Assembly: GCA_041743835.1 (NCBI GenBank)
Contig: JBGTLW010000153.1
Span: 1 to 32,813, forward strand
Reading direction: 5' to 3'
DNA: 32,813 bases
Origin: JBGTLW01 sp041743835
GTDB taxonomy: Bacteria > Planctomycetota > Phycisphaerae > Phycisphaerales > Phycisphaeraceae
The notes under the pieces were generated by a model, which saw only the letters and a list, made by a program, of their open reading frames with translations, searched no databases and was not told the origin of the DNA. The position numbers and the translations under genes are program-made. Shown in pieces: positions 1 through 8,912 of the stretch. How positions within the stretch are numbered: the first letter of the stretch is position 1; every line of letters starts with the position of its first letter.

Positions 1-2589
1 GCCCTGCGTCAGAAGGTCACCCGTCACCCCGGATGGTACGACCGCGTGACGACGGCTGAGCTCTCCGGCGGGGACTGGGTCTCTCACTTCGACGACAAAA
101 ATCCCGGCGAAGTGACATACCGCGTCAACGTCCAAGTGCCCGGCAGGTACACGCTCTGGGTCCGCGCAAACCCGACGAAATCAACCCTCTCATACCGGCT
201 CAACGCGTGGGATTGGCACTTGATCGACATGACAAACCGCCAACGCGGCTTGGCGAACATCTCGCACGATGGAAAGCCCGACCTCCGCTTCATCGCGTGG
301 GCCTCAGCGGGGGAGGTCGAGCTTGTGGCTGGTGAAAACACCCTCGGCTTCAAGTTCCACAGCGAGAACAACAACCACGGTGCGCTGGATTGCTTCGTGC
401 TGACCAACGCAGACTACGCGCCGGTCGGCAAGCGGCGGCCGGGTGAGCGCTCCACCGATGCAGAACCCGGGACGTGGGCGTTTGACCCGGACTGGGACCA
501 CTTCGGTGCTGATGCGGTGCTCGACCTGCGGTCGATGAATGAAGACGTGGCGGGGCAGAGCGGGTTTGTAAAGCTCAACGACGCGGGCGATGAGCTGCTG
601 CTGGGCGATGGCACGCCCGCGCGGTTCTGGTCGGTGACAACCTATGGCTTCCGCACTCGGTCGCAGATCGACTTCGACCACCACATGCGATTCCTCGCCA
701 AGCGCGGCGTCAACATGGTGCGGCTGCACTTGCAGATACCCGACGGCCGCGACGACCAGCCCATCACCGCCACGCGTCAGCACGTGATCGACAACGCGCA
801 CCGCACGGTGGCCGCGGCAAAGAAGCACGGCATCTACACCACTCTCTCACCCTACTGGGCGATGGATCAGAAACGTGTGCCCGCGGGGTGGGGCATCGAG
901 GGCTGGCCGGAGAACGAGCCGCCGCACGCCCTGCTGTTCTTTAATCCCACGCTGCAGGAGGGCTACCGCGCGTGGATGAAGCAGCTACTCACCACGCCAA
1001 ACCCTTACACCGGCACCCCGCTGGCGAAAGACCCTGCGCTAGCGATCATTCAGCTCCAGAACGAAGACAGCCTGCTGTTCTGGACCGAGCAGCGCATCAA
1101 GGGCACGCAGCGTGCATTGCTGGGCAAGCAGTTCCACGCGTTTCTCGTGCAGAAGTACGGCTCGTTTGACCTTGCAAAGAAGGCGTGGGGCGGTGCGGCA
1201 CACGAAGACGACAAGCCAGCCGAGCAGGTCGCGGGGTTATCCATCATCTGGGAGATGACCCAACGGCGGACAGGGGCCAAGCAGCGGCGCCTCGCGGACC
1301 AGCTCGAGTATTACGCCAAGACCATGCGGGAGTTCAACGAACAGACCGCGGCCTACCTGCGCGATGAGCTTGGCTGTGGGCAGGTCATCAACGCGGGCAA
1401 CTGGAACACCGCGGACCCCGTCCGTCTCGACGACACAGAGCGCTGGTCTTACGCGGGCAATGAGATCATCGCGGTGAACCGTTATTTCAACCCGCCGCAC
1501 GTTGGCGAGGCGGTGGGGTGGTCGATCCGCCCGGGCCACCACTTTGTGAGCGGTTCGGTGCTGCACAACCCCCGCAAGCTGCCGGTCTCTGTGAAGCAGT
1601 TGACGGGGAAGGTTCACATGGTGACCGAGAGCCAGTGGGTCCCGCCCAATGCGTATCAGGCGGAGGGGCCGGTGCTGGTCGCGGCGTACTCGGCTTTGAC
1701 GGGGCTCGATTCGTTTTTCTGGTTCCAGACCGGTGCCACGGAGTGGTCGCCGCCGATGGGCAAGTGGGACATCGCCACGCCGATGCAGCTTGGCCAGTTC
1801 CCGGCTGCGGCGCTGATGTTTCGGCGGGGCGATGTGGCGCAGGGCAAGCCGGTGGTCGAGGAGCACCGCTCGCTGGACGACCTGTGGCAGCGTCGCACGC
1901 CATTGATTGCCGCGAGTGAAACCTACGACCCCAATCGTGATACCGGCGACATCACTCCCGCGTCCACGATCCGCGGCGGCGTGGACCCGCTCGCGTTTCT
2001 CGTCGGCCCCGTCCGGCTCACACTCGACAGCGACCCCGCACGCAGCACGGTGGCGGACCTCAAGCCCTTCATCAACGCCGCCAGCAAGACCGTCACGAGC
2101 AACACCGGCCAACTCCGCATGGATCATGCCAAGGGCTTGTTCACCGTGGACACCCCGCTGACCCAGGGCGTCGTGGGCTTCCTCAAAGGCGCGGGGCCTG
2201 TCGCGCTGGGTGACATCGCCGTTGAATCGCAGAATGAGTACGCAAGCGTCATGGTCGTCGCGTTGGATGGTGAGCCGATCGCCAGTTCGACGCGGTTGCT
2301 TGTGCAGGTTGGCACCGTGGCGCGGCCATACACGTGGCGGACCGAGCCCGCGAAGTTCAAGGCGGGCGAGCGGGACATTGCCGGCGAGAAGATCGTGGCC
2401 ACGGGCAGCTCGCCGTGGAACGTGGTCCACACGCAAGTCAAGCTCACCGTCAAGAACCCCGCGCTAGCCACCGCGACACTGCTGGATGAGAATGGCTACC
2501 GCAGCGAGCCGGTGGCATTGAGCCGTACCGAGTCGCAAGTCCAACTGACCCTGCCTCCCCGGACGCTTTATCTGGTGATCGAGAAGTAG
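1..2589 (+). CDS. secreted glycoside hydrolase-like protein (clan A TIM barrel), 5' truncated
   Basis: The frame is open to the first base of the window, so the gene begins upstream; the in-frame GTG at 46 is only an internal candidate. The first ~110 visible residues look like a beta-sandwich carbohydrate-binding module (GRYTLWVRANPTKS, ENTLGFKFHS). A TIM-barrel domain follows, with RFWSVTTYGFRTRSQIDFD and RGVNMVRLHLQ near its start. In clan-A hydrolases (GH5-like) the acid/base is an Asn-Glu pair and the nucleophile a later Glu. Here QLQNED (Glu codon 1063-1065) and MVTESQW (Glu codon 1627-1629) fit these, 188 residues apart, which is long for GH5 and implies an insertion. A C-terminal beta-rich domain ends in LPPRTLYLVIEK. 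The likely role is extracellular or periplasmic polysaccharide breakdown; the substrate is unknown. Family assignment is by motif only. Confidence 0.75.
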   Translation, partial: ALRQKVTRHPGWYDRVTTAELSGGDWVSHFDDKNPGEVTYRVNVQVPGRYTLWVRANPTKSTLSYRLNAWDWHLIDMTNRQRGLANISHDGKPDLRFIAWASAGEVELVAGENTLGFKFHSENNNHGALDCFVLTNADYAPVGKRRPGERSTDAEPGTWAFDPDWDHFGADAVLDLRSMNEDVAGQSGFVKLNDAGDELLLGDGTPARFWSVTTYGFRTRSQIDFDHHMRFLAKRGVNMVRLHLQIPDGRDDQPITATRQHVIDNAHRTVAAAKKHGIYTTLSPYWAMDQKRVPAGWGIEGWPENEPPHALLFFNPTLQEGYRAWMKQLLTTPNPYTGTPLAKDPALAIIQLQNEDSLLFWTEQRIKGTQRALLGKQFHAFLVQKYGSFDLAKKAWGGAAHEDDKPAEQVAGLSIIWEMTQRRTGAKQRRLADQLEYYAKTMREFNEQTAAYLRDELGCGQVINAGNWNTADPVRLDDTERWSYAGNEIIAVNRYFNPPHVGEAVGWSIRPGHHFVSGSVLHNPRKLPVSVKQLTGKVHMVTESQWVPPNAYQAEGPVLVAAYSALTGLDSFFWFQTGATEWSPPMGKWDIATPMQLGQFPAAALMFRRGDVAQGKPVVEEHRSLDDLWQRRTPLIAASETYDPNRDTGDITPASTIRGGVDPLAFLVGPVRLTLDSDPARSTVADLKPFINAASKTVTSNTGQLRMDHAKGLFTVDTPLTQGVVGFLKGAGPVALGDIAVESQNEYASVMVVALDGEPIASSTRLLVQVGTVARPYTWRTEPAKFKAGERDIAGEKIVATGSSPWNVVHTQVKLTVKNPALATATLLDENGYRSEPVALSRTESQVQLTLPPRTLYLVIEK

Positions 2590-2661
2590 CACATGCTCGG
2601 GCCGGGCGGGCTGGTTCAGACACACGTCACGCTTGGCTGGAGATAGGTAACATATCCCGCG

Positions 2662-4575
2662 ATGCAGTTGTTCTATCAATGGTTTTGGCGTCTGGGGCCG
2701 GGCAATCCGATGGCGGTGCGTATCGTGCAGGGGGGGTCGCGTCGGCTGCGCGACCTCTGGCTCCGCATGGCGTACCTCGGGGCGCTGGTCGTGCTGGTGT
2801 TGATCGGGCTGCTCGCCGGCGGCGGCATGGGGCAGGACAAGTCGCTCGCGGACCTCGCGAAGGCGGGGACATACGTTTTTGCGTTCATCGCGTACGGGCA
2901 GGTCATCCTGGTGTGTCTGCTCGCCCCTCTGTTCATGGCCGGGGCGATCGGTGCGGAGCAGGCGGGCAAGACTTATGACATCCTGCTGACCACGCCGCTG
3001 TCCAACTTGCAGATCATCTTCGGCTCGCTCATCGGCCGGCTGTTCTCGGTGATCGCGCTTCTTCTGTCGGGTCTGCCGTTGTTTTCGGTGCTGCTCGTGT
3101 TTGGCGGCGTGCCCGTGAGCAGTGTGTTCATGGCGTTTGCGCTGGCGGGGCTGACGGCGGTGTTCGTCGGCTCGGTCGCGGTCACGCTCAGTGTCTTCCG
3201 CGCGGCGGGGCGCAAGGCGGTGTTCGTCTTTGTCATCAGCGTGTCGGCGTTCCTGCTGGCGTCTTATGCGGTGGACATCCTGCTGCTGCGCCGACTGCCG
3301 GGCGCGGCTGGTTCCACCACGCTGCTAACCCCGCTCAACCCGCTGCTGGTGCTCGACTCAAGCATCAACCGCGCAAACTACAGCCCGCCCGCGCCCGAGG
3401 CGGTGTCCCACTTGCCCGGTGTGGTGGCGTTTTATCTGGCCCGGCCGTTCGCGGCGTTTGCGACGCTCACCGGGTTGTCCAGCCTGCTCATGATCATGTG
3501 CTGTGCCGTGGTGCTCCGCCGCGTCGGGCAGGGCGAGAGCCAGTGGTGGTACACCCTCAAGAAGCGGCTGCGGATGGGGCGGACCGCTCGTGTCCGTGTG
3601 CCCCGCACCGTGGGGCGCAACCCCATCGCCTGGCGCGAGAGCCACACACGCGGCAAGGTCGCGGCGGCGATCATCGGGCGTTACGGCTTCCTCGTGGTCG
3701 GCCTGCTGCTGGGGGTCGGGCTGATTGCTGTGTATCACTTTGGCCTGCTGCCCGCGGTGCAGACCGTCCCTAGCCGCAAAAGCCCCAACGAAGCAGTCGT
3801 CTTCCACAGCGCGCTTGTCACGCTGCTGATGATTGAGATCGCGGTCATCACCCTCGTCGCGATCTACATGTCAGCGGGGTCTGTGAGCAAGGAGCGCGAG
3901 GATGGCACGCTCGACATCATGCTCACCACGCCGATCACCCCGAAGTACTACATCTGGGGCAAGCTTCAGGGGCTTGTGCGTTACCTGAGCATGATGATTG
4001 CGGTGCCTGTGCTGACGCTTGTGATCGGCGGGGCGTACTCCTATTTCGGCCACCTCCTGGGCTTTACGCAGGCGACTTTTGAGTACAGCGAAGGGCAGCG
4101 CTTGTTGGGCAGCGCCGTGGTATCTCAGGGGCCTGCTGACAAGCCATATCTGGTTCCGTTAGAGTCGGGCCCGCTGTTCCTTGTGATGTTCGTGCCGTTT
4201 GTTGCTTTGTGTGTCGCGGCGGGCATGGGCTGGTCGCTCAAAGCCAAGGGCGTGCTGGGCGCTGTGGTCCCGACGGTTGCCATCATCGGGTCGCTGTCGA
4301 TGGTCCTCGCGCTGTGCGGATACAACGCTGCGGCCAACATCCCGTTCGTCGGCCCGATCGTCAACGCCTTCTCGCCCACCACAGCCCTGCTCATGGTGGT
4401 GGACCCGTGGACCACGATCGACAGCTTCAGCGACCAGCCGGTGGCCCAGCGCCTGGCGATGCTCATCGGCGCGCTGCTCAGTGCCGCGGGTTACAGCGCT
4501 GTGGTGTACGCCCTGATCCTGGGCATGGTCCGAAGCTTTGACCACACCGTCCGCAAGCTCTCGGGCACGGCCTGA
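2662..4575 (+). CDS. ABC-2 type transporter permease, two fused permease halves
   Basis: A 637-residue polytopic membrane protein. It contains two copies of the ABC-2 permease signature: EQAGKTYDILLTTPLSN at about residues 98-114 and KEREDGTLDIMLTTPITP at about 410-428. Each is followed by a run of hydrophobic helices. This duplicated layout is common in planctomycete ABC-2 permeases, where one chain supplies both membrane halves. No ATP-binding subunit lies next to it; the upstream gene is the glycoside hydrolase 72 bases away, so an ATPase partner must be encoded elsewhere. The exported substrate cannot be told from the sequence. The ATG at 2662 follows a weak TAACAT hexamer at 2648-2653 and has no nearby Shine-Dalgarno site. 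The downstream neighbour nadA is unrelated and has its own promoter. Confidence 0.8.
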   Translation: MQLFYQWFWRLGPGNPMAVRIVQGGSRRLRDLWLRMAYLGALVVLVLIGLLAGGGMGQDKSLADLAKAGTYVFAFIAYGQVILVCLLAPLFMAGAIGAEQAGKTYDILLTTPLSNLQIIFGSLIGRLFSVIALLLSGLPLFSVLLVFGGVPVSSVFMAFALAGLTAVFVGSVAVTLSVFRAAGRKAVFVFVISVSAFLLASYAVDILLLRRLPGAAGSTTLLTPLNPLLVLDSSINRANYSPPAPEAVSHLPGVVAFYLARPFAAFATLTGLSSLLMIMCCAVVLRRVGQGESQWWYTLKKRLRMGRTARVRVPRTVGRNPIAWRESHTRGKVAAAIIGRYGFLVVGLLLGVGLIAVYHFGLLPAVQTVPSRKSPNEAVVFHSALVTLLMIEIAVITLVAIYMSAGSVSKEREDGTLDIMLTTPITPKYYIWGKLQGLVRYLSMMIAVPVLTLVIGGAYSYFGHLLGFTQATFEYSEGQRLLGSAVVSQGPADKPYLVPLESGPLFLVMFVPFVALCVAAGMGWSLKAKGVLGAVVPTVAIIGSLSMVLALCGYNAAANIPFVGPIVNAFSPTTALLMVVDPWTTIDSFSDQPVAQRLAMLIGALLSAAGYSAVVYALILGMVRSFDHTVRKLSGTA

Positions 4576-4590
4576 TTTTTTTCTCGGCTT

Positions 4591-4620
4591 GGGACAACGC
4601 CGTGGCCATGCGCTTAGAAT
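4591..4620 (+). promoter_or_regulatory. nadA promoter, predicted leaderless
   Basis: GGGACA at 4591-4596 and TAGAAT at 4615-4620 are separated by 18 bases. TAGAAT ends 6 bases before the nadA ATG at 4627. Initiation 6-7 bases past the -10 element would fall on the start codon, and no Shine-Dalgarno site is present. Prediction from spacing only. Confidence 0.5.
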
Positions 4621-4626
4621 ACGGGT

Positions 4627-5838
4627 ATGCAGCTATGGCAGCCCCCCATCCCGGACCGCTATCACCGCCTCGGCGAAGCCGAGCTGGGCGACCACATACA
4701 CGAGCGCAAGGCACAACTCGGCTCAGACCTGGTGATCCTTGGCCACCATTACCAGCAGGACCAGGTGATCCAGTTTGCCGACTTCACCGGCGACAGCTTC
4801 AAGCTCAGCCAACTTGCCTCGGAGAAGGTGCGCCAGACCGGCGCGAAGTATGTGGTGTTCTGTGGTGTCCACTTCATGGCGGAGACCGCGGACATCCTGG
4901 TCAACGCCGACGGCGCGGGTGCGGTGCAGGTGATCCTGCCTGACCTTGGCGCGGGCTGTTCCATGGCCGACATGGCGGACTATGAACAGACGGTGGATGC
5001 CTGGGCGCAGATTCACGAAGCACTGACGCTGGGCGGTTTCCGTGGCCGTGTCGTGCCAATCTGCTACATGAACAGCAGCGCAGCGATCAAGGCTTTCTGT
5101 GGCGAGCATGGCGGGGCGGTCTGCACCTCGTCGAACGCGGAAACGATGATCGAGTGGGCCTTGCGGGGCGGTGCGATGCCGCTCGCGGATGATGAATCGG
5201 TGAAGGTGTTGTTCATCCCCGATCAGCACCTTGGCCGCAACACCGGGGCCGCGATGGGCTATGACCCGGTTACGCAGATGTGCGTCTGGGACCCGAAGCA
5301 GGAGCTTGGCGGCAACGGAGCGCAGCAGATTCTGGACAGCACCTTCATCCTGTGGAAGGGGCATTGCTCGGTGCACAAGCTGTTCCGCCCGGAGCATGTC
5401 GATGAGGTCCGGGCGCTTTGGCCGGACGTGAATGTGATCGTGCATCCCGAGTGCGCTTACGAGGTGTGCCAGAAGGCGGACATGACCGGCTCGACGGAGC
5501 GCATCATCCAGACGCTTGAGGCCGCGAAGCCCGGCAGCCGGTGGGCCATCGGCACGGAAGTCCACTTGGTCCATCGCCTGTGCAAGGAAGCCGAAACCCG
5601 TGGCGTCACCGCTCGCATCCTCAGCGATTGCCAGTGCCTGTGCACGACGATGTACCGGATTGACCTGCCCCACCTCGCGTGGGTGCTGGACAACCTCAGC
5701 GAGGGCAAGGCGATCAACGTTATCAGTGTGCACCCCGAGGCTCAGCGGCAGGCCAGGCTGGCGCTGGACCGGATGCTGGAGATCACCGCGCAGAGCCAGC
5801 CCGCCGATGCCGACGCCAAGCACGCGGTCGTCGATTGA
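4627..5838 (+). CDS. nadA: quinolinate synthase NadA
   Basis: NadA condenses iminoaspartate with dihydroxyacetone phosphate to quinolinate in de novo NAD synthesis, using a [4Fe-4S] cluster held by three Cys. The 403-residue protein has the family hallmarks ILGHHYQQDQVIQFADFTGDS (residues 37-57), DLGAGCSMADM (Cys111, matching the first cluster ligand), VCTSSNA (165-171), WKGHCSVHKLF (Cys247, likely second ligand), HPECAYEV (273-280) and a Cys cluster at 335, 337 and 339 that should supply the third ligand. The length fits the longer, ~400-residue bacterial type. nadB and nadC are not in the window, so the gene stands alone. It runs convergent with the lyase downstream, with a hairpin between them. 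The start at 4627 is supported by the -10 hexamer 6 bases upstream. Confidence 0.97.
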   Translation: MQLWQPPIPDRYHRLGEAELGDHIHERKAQLGSDLVILGHHYQQDQVIQFADFTGDSFKLSQLASEKVRQTGAKYVVFCGVHFMAETADILVNADGAGAVQVILPDLGAGCSMADMADYEQTVDAWAQIHEALTLGGFRGRVVPICYMNSSAAIKAFCGEHGGAVCTSSNAETMIEWALRGGAMPLADDESVKVLFIPDQHLGRNTGAAMGYDPVTQMCVWDPKQELGGNGAQQILDSTFILWKGHCSVHKLFRPEHVDEVRALWPDVNVIVHPECAYEVCQKADMTGSTERIIQTLEAAKPGSRWAIGTEVHLVHRLCKEAETRGVTARILSDCQCLCTTMYRIDLPHLAWVLDNLSEGKAINVISVHPEAQRQARLALDRMLEITAQSQPADADAKHAVVD

Positions 5839-5860
5839 CGTGCGTTGCATGGGCTGATGA

Positions 5861-5882
5861 GATCAAGCGTGCTCGCTTGGTC
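5861..5882. terminator. stem-loop between convergent genes
   Basis: GATCAAGCG (5861-5869), loop TGCT, then CGCTTGGTC (5874-5882): a 9-bp stem with one G-U pair. It sits in the 50-base gap between the nadA stop and the stop of the minus-strand lyase. There is no T tract on either strand, so a bidirectional terminator role is inferred from position. Confidence 0.4.
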
Positions 5883-5888
5883 GGGGCC

Positions 5889-7916
5889 TCACTCAAACAG
5901 TGGTTGGTCATCGAGCATCGCCTTGGCCTCGGCCGCGGCGGGTGTGTCTGGCATCTCCGCGACGATCTGCTCCAGTATGCGTTTAGCATCGGCTTTCTTG
6001 CCTGCGGCCAAGAATGTCTTGGCGTGTTGCAGACGAACCTTGGCACGGTTGGCGGTGCGGTCATCGCCCTGCCCTTGATCGTCGTTGCCGTCACCGGCTG
6101 TCGGGTTTTCGGTTGCTTGGGTTGATGGCCGAGGCTTGCCCGGCGCATCCGCACTGACTGCCGCCGAGTTCTCCGCGGCCACATCAAACACACCGAGCAC
6201 CAGCTTGCCATCGCGATGTGAGATGCTTTGCGTGCCGACTTTCACCGTGTCGCCCTCGGCTGTGGCGACCGGCGTCTCGTCGGCTGTGAGGAACTTGAGG
6301 TGATAGGTCTTGCCACCCGCGTCGATCGCTTGGTCCCCCGCCGAGGCGGCAGGGCCGGTGGAGACGATCAACCCCGCTGCGCCAGAGCTGCCGGAGAAGT
6401 CGATGGCGACCCACGTTTTATCTTGCCCGCCGATGATGGCCGAGCCGTCCGATGCGGTCTGCCAATGGGTGACCTGTTTCGGCAGCGATCCCCACTGCTG
6501 CTTTTTGCCGAACGACCAGATGGTCATGGTGGGTTCTGCGTCCGCTTTCATGTAGCCGCGCGCTGTCCGCAGCAGCTGCGAGATGACGATGTCGTTCTCA
6601 TCCTGCCAGCGGTTGCGGAAGGCGTAGAAATGCCACTTGGTGTCGCGGTAAGCCCGGGGCACGCTGGCGGCCGGGTTCGTCGGCTCCACGTCGAAAGGCC
6701 AATTCACAAAGCTCAGCACCGTGTGATGCGGGAACGGGCTGACGGTGTCGAAGGGCTTGCCCTCTTTCGCGTCGCGCTCGGCCAGGTGCTGGTTGTAGAA
6801 CCACAGCATGGCCGCACGCTGGGCCGGCTGCACGGCGGCGTACCCGATGCTGAAATACCCCGCCCCGGAGATGTCCGTCCGCGCCCAGATGTTGTGCGGG
6901 TACGCTCCGCGGCTGGGGAAGTCCATCTTGCCATCGCGTGGCACGGTGAGGAACAGCCACTTGAGCGCCATCCACTGCGCATTGGGCCGGGGGGTGACAA
7001 AGTCTATGCCCCCGGCGTTGCGCCACGCCTGCAGCGCGGTGAGGAAGATGATGTGCGAGGCCATCGACCCGGTCCCGTCGCCCTCGGCAAAGAACCCGCC
7101 GTCGCCGAAGCCGTCGGCCATGTTTCGGATCATCGCTTTCTCGCTTGCATCGATCAGCGGGGCAAGCTTGGTCATGTCCACCCCCGGGTCGTTCATGATC
7201 GCCAAGACCGCCATCGCGCCCCCGCCCACCTGCATGCCCCAGTGGTTGGACGCGGGGTTGTGCCGCGAGCCCCTCACCAACTCTGCCAGTGACATGTACC
7301 TGCCCTGGTTGTAGTTCTGAATCGCCTGCGCGATCTTCACCCGCGTCTGGGCGTCCCACCCGTCGTAGCACAGGTCGTAACCCAGCGCGTACCACCCGAG
7401 CGCTGGCCCGGCACGCAACGCTCCGCCCGGCTGCGACCAGGCATACCGCCCCTCGCGGTCCCGGTCACGCACACCCTCGAACGCCCACTCAAAGCACTGT
7501 CGGCCTAGCTCGGCGTAGCGAGCCTCACCCGTCAATTGATACAGCAGCCCAAACCCCGCGGCATGGCTGATGCTGTAGGCCCCCTCGGGCAGTTGCGTGT
7601 CGGAGGGTTTGGGCCCGCCGGCTTTGCCATAGGCCGAGGTCATCGGCGATTTGAGTTGAGGCATCGCGTCGCCCCCGCCCAGCGTCTCCTTGAGGCGGGC
7701 GATGAGGGCTTGGCCCTCGGGCGTCTTGCTGCGGGCGCGAAGGGCTGGCAGGTCAGACTTGCGAAACAGCAGCCGCGGATGCTCCCCGGGCTCCGGCGGG
7801 ACAAACCCGGGCACGTCCATCGGCCAAGGGGACGCGGCGTCTTGCGCCGAGATCGACACAACGGAGAGAGCCAGGACTGGTGCCAGAACTACAGCCCTCA
7901 GTATCCAACGCGTCAT
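5889..7916 (-). CDS. secreted heparinase II/III-like polysaccharide lyase with TPR-like tail
   Basis: The chosen ATG at 7916 is preceded by GGAG 6 bases upstream and begins a clear signal peptide (MTRWILRAVVLAPVLALSVV, cut probably after SISA); an in-frame start 21 bases further upstream is less likely. The mature protein starts with GEHPRLLFRKSDLPALRARS, the standard N-terminal pattern of alpha-toroid lyases (heparinase II/III, alginate lyase-like). An alpha/alpha-toroid region follows, then a beta-sandwich region. After about residue 590 there is a low-complexity linker rich in Thr, Asp, Gly and Gln, and a final ~55-residue helical segment (VRLQHAKTFLAAGKKADAKR) that looks like one or two TPR-type helical pairs, an unusual appendage for a lyase. 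It probably cleaves an acidic polysaccharide by beta-elimination in the periplasm; the substrate is unknown. Confidence 0.8.
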   Translation of the reverse strand: MTRWILRAVVLAPVLALSVVSISAQDAASPWPMDVPGFVPPEPGEHPRLLFRKSDLPALRARSKTPEGQALIARLKETLGGGDAMPQLKSPMTSAYGKAGGPKPSDTQLPEGAYSISHAAGFGLLYQLTGEARYAELGRQCFEWAFEGVRDRDREGRYAWSQPGGALRAGPALGWYALGYDLCYDGWDAQTRVKIAQAIQNYNQGRYMSLAELVRGSRHNPASNHWGMQVGGGAMAVLAIMNDPGVDMTKLAPLIDASEKAMIRNMADGFGDGGFFAEGDGTGSMASHIIFLTALQAWRNAGGIDFVTPRPNAQWMALKWLFLTVPRDGKMDFPSRGAYPHNIWARTDISGAGYFSIGYAAVQPAQRAAMLWFYNQHLAERDAKEGKPFDTVSPFPHHTVLSFVNWPFDVEPTNPAASVPRAYRDTKWHFYAFRNRWQDENDIVISQLLRTARGYMKADAEPTMTIWSFGKKQQWGSLPKQVTHWQTASDGSAIIGGQDKTWVAIDFSGSSGAAGLIVSTGPAASAGDQAIDAGGKTYHLKFLTADETPVATAEGDTVKVGTQSISHRDGKLVLGVFDVAAENSAAVSADAPGKPRPSTQATENPTAGDGNDDQGQGDDRTANRAKVRLQHAKTFLAAGKKADAKRILEQIVAEMPDTPAAAEAKAMLDDQPLFE

Positions 7917-8229
7917 ATGCAGCTCCGCGGCGATCAAAGTTCCATGTGATGGGTTGTTAAGCCTTGCTACATCCCATTGGCTGGTCGTGGCGTAAGGCTA
8001 CGCAGCTTATGGCCTGTATTCGCAGTGACCGGCATGAGCCGAGCGTGTACACCTTACACGGTTGTGTAGGCGGTTCACGTTTGCGGGCGGTTGGCGACGG
8101 CTGTGCCTTTGGAGCCGAGATGTCGGAACCGGCTTGTGCACAAGGCATAAAGTCGCGATTCGGCCGGATTGTCACCGCGGCACGCCTATTGCATCGTGTG
8201 ATACACGCAACAACCAAGGAAACACCACG
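7917..8229. other. 313-base divergent intergenic region with inverted repeats
   Basis: This is the shared upstream region of the lyase (minus) and the small membrane-protein cassette (plus). It holds CGTGTA-n5-TACACG at 8044-8060, the palindrome TTGTGCACAA at 8134-8143, and CGTGT-GAT-ACACG at 8195-8207, 22 bases before the DUF883 gene. The first and last share CGTGT/ACACG half-sites and may be operators. I see no convincing coding frame and no strong promoter match. Confidence 0.4.
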
Positions 8230-8589
8230 ATGTCAAACGCAAAGAAGACAGAAGAAACCGGCTTTAGGAAAGACATGCACGCTCTCGGTCAGGGTGTCGG
8301 CACGTTGAAAGATGACGTCGGCCATCTGGCGCACGGTGCCGCCGATGCCGCACGTTCGGGTGCATCGGAGCTGGGCCAAGGGGCGCAGCACGCGGTCGAT
8401 GCGGCGAAGCACAAGCTTGAGGACGCCAGCGATATCATCGGCGAGAAGTATGAGCAGTGCAGGAAGGCCACCTGCGATGCCACCGAATCACTCAAGGATG
8501 TCGTCGTGCGCAATCCACTGGTGAGCATCGGCACCGCGGCGGCCATCGGCCTCCTGGTTGGCTTTCTGTACCGAACCTTGAGGAAGTGA
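8230..8589 (+). CDS. DUF883 / YqjD-ElaB-like membrane-anchored protein
   Basis: A 119-residue protein. It has a long amphipathic helical stretch with repeated Ala/His/Asp (about residues 15-80) and ends in one transmembrane segment followed by basic residues (SIGTAAAIGLLVGFLYRTLRK). This is the DUF883 plan: E. coli YqjD and ElaB are inner-membrane proteins with this layout, are induced in stationary phase, and have been linked to ribosome association. The ATG at 8230 is preferred over earlier in-frame starts because AAGGA lies 8 bases upstream and the homologous region begins here. It is the first gene of a tightly packed cassette: the next gene starts 2 bases after its stop. Function beyond family resemblance is inferred. 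Confidence 0.82.
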   Translation: MSNAKKTEETGFRKDMHALGQGVGTLKDDVGHLAHGAADAARSGASELGQGAQHAVDAAKHKLEDASDIIGEKYEQCRKATCDATESLKDVVVRNPLVSIGTAAAIGLLVGFLYRTLRK

Positions 8590-8591
8590 CC

Positions 8592-8912
8592 TTGAAGACG
8601 ATCTCTCAGTTCATCGTCAACGTGTGCAACCTCGTGGAAGCCGAGGGAGCGGCTTTGCGCACGGCGGTCCGCCAAGAAGGACGCATGATGCGGCGGGCGA
8701 CCGGTGACCTGGCAATCACCATCGCATGGCTGCTCATCTGCATCCCGCTGGTGCTGCTGGGTTTGTGCTTGCTGTCGGCGGGGCTGATGTGTTGGCTGGA
8801 CACCATGGTCAGCAGGCCGCTGGTTTTCGCCATTACCGGCGCCTCGGTGCTCGCGGTGGGTGTGTCCGGGTTTGTGTGCTTCAAGGCCTACGTAGGGGAT
8901 GAGCCATCATGA
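8592..8912 (+). CDS. YqjE-like holin-superfamily membrane protein
   Basis: A 106-residue protein whose N-terminal helix (NLVEAEGAALRTAVRQEGRM) is followed by two strongly hydrophobic segments (about residues 35-60 and 68-92). This is the arrangement of YqjE, placed in the phage-holin superfamily III (Phage_holin_3_6). The TTG at 8592 has GAGGA at 8580-8584, 7 bases away. A GTG at 8586 that overlaps the upstream stop as GTGA is the alternative. Its position right after a DUF883 gene matches the yqjD-yqjE order in enterobacteria. It is probably a membrane-remodelling or stress-envelope protein rather than a phage lysis gene, since no other phage gene is nearby. Confidence 0.72.
   Translation: MKTISQFIVNVCNLVEAEGAALRTAVRQEGRMMRRATGDLAITIAWLLICIPLVLLGLCLLSAGLMCWLDTMVSRPLVFAITGASVLAVGVSGFVCFKAYVGDEPS

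Noticed and set aside
1237..2436. Long minus-strand open frame of ~400 codons inside the glycoside hydrolase gene
   Set aside because: Arg/His/Pro-rich product with no domain pattern, antisense to a well-supported gene; typical of GC-rich DNA with few stops.
4576..4582. Run of seven T directly after the ABC permease stop, taken at first for a terminator
   Set aside because: No stem precedes it on the transcribed strand.
4723..5850. 375-codon minus-strand open frame over nadA
   Set aside because: It mirrors nadA codon positions and has no recognisable motif; nadA is certain.
8592..8912. Phage lysis (holin) gene as a sign of a prophage
   Set aside because: No endolysin, integrase or structural phage gene is nearby, and the DUF883 neighbour points to the YqjE type.
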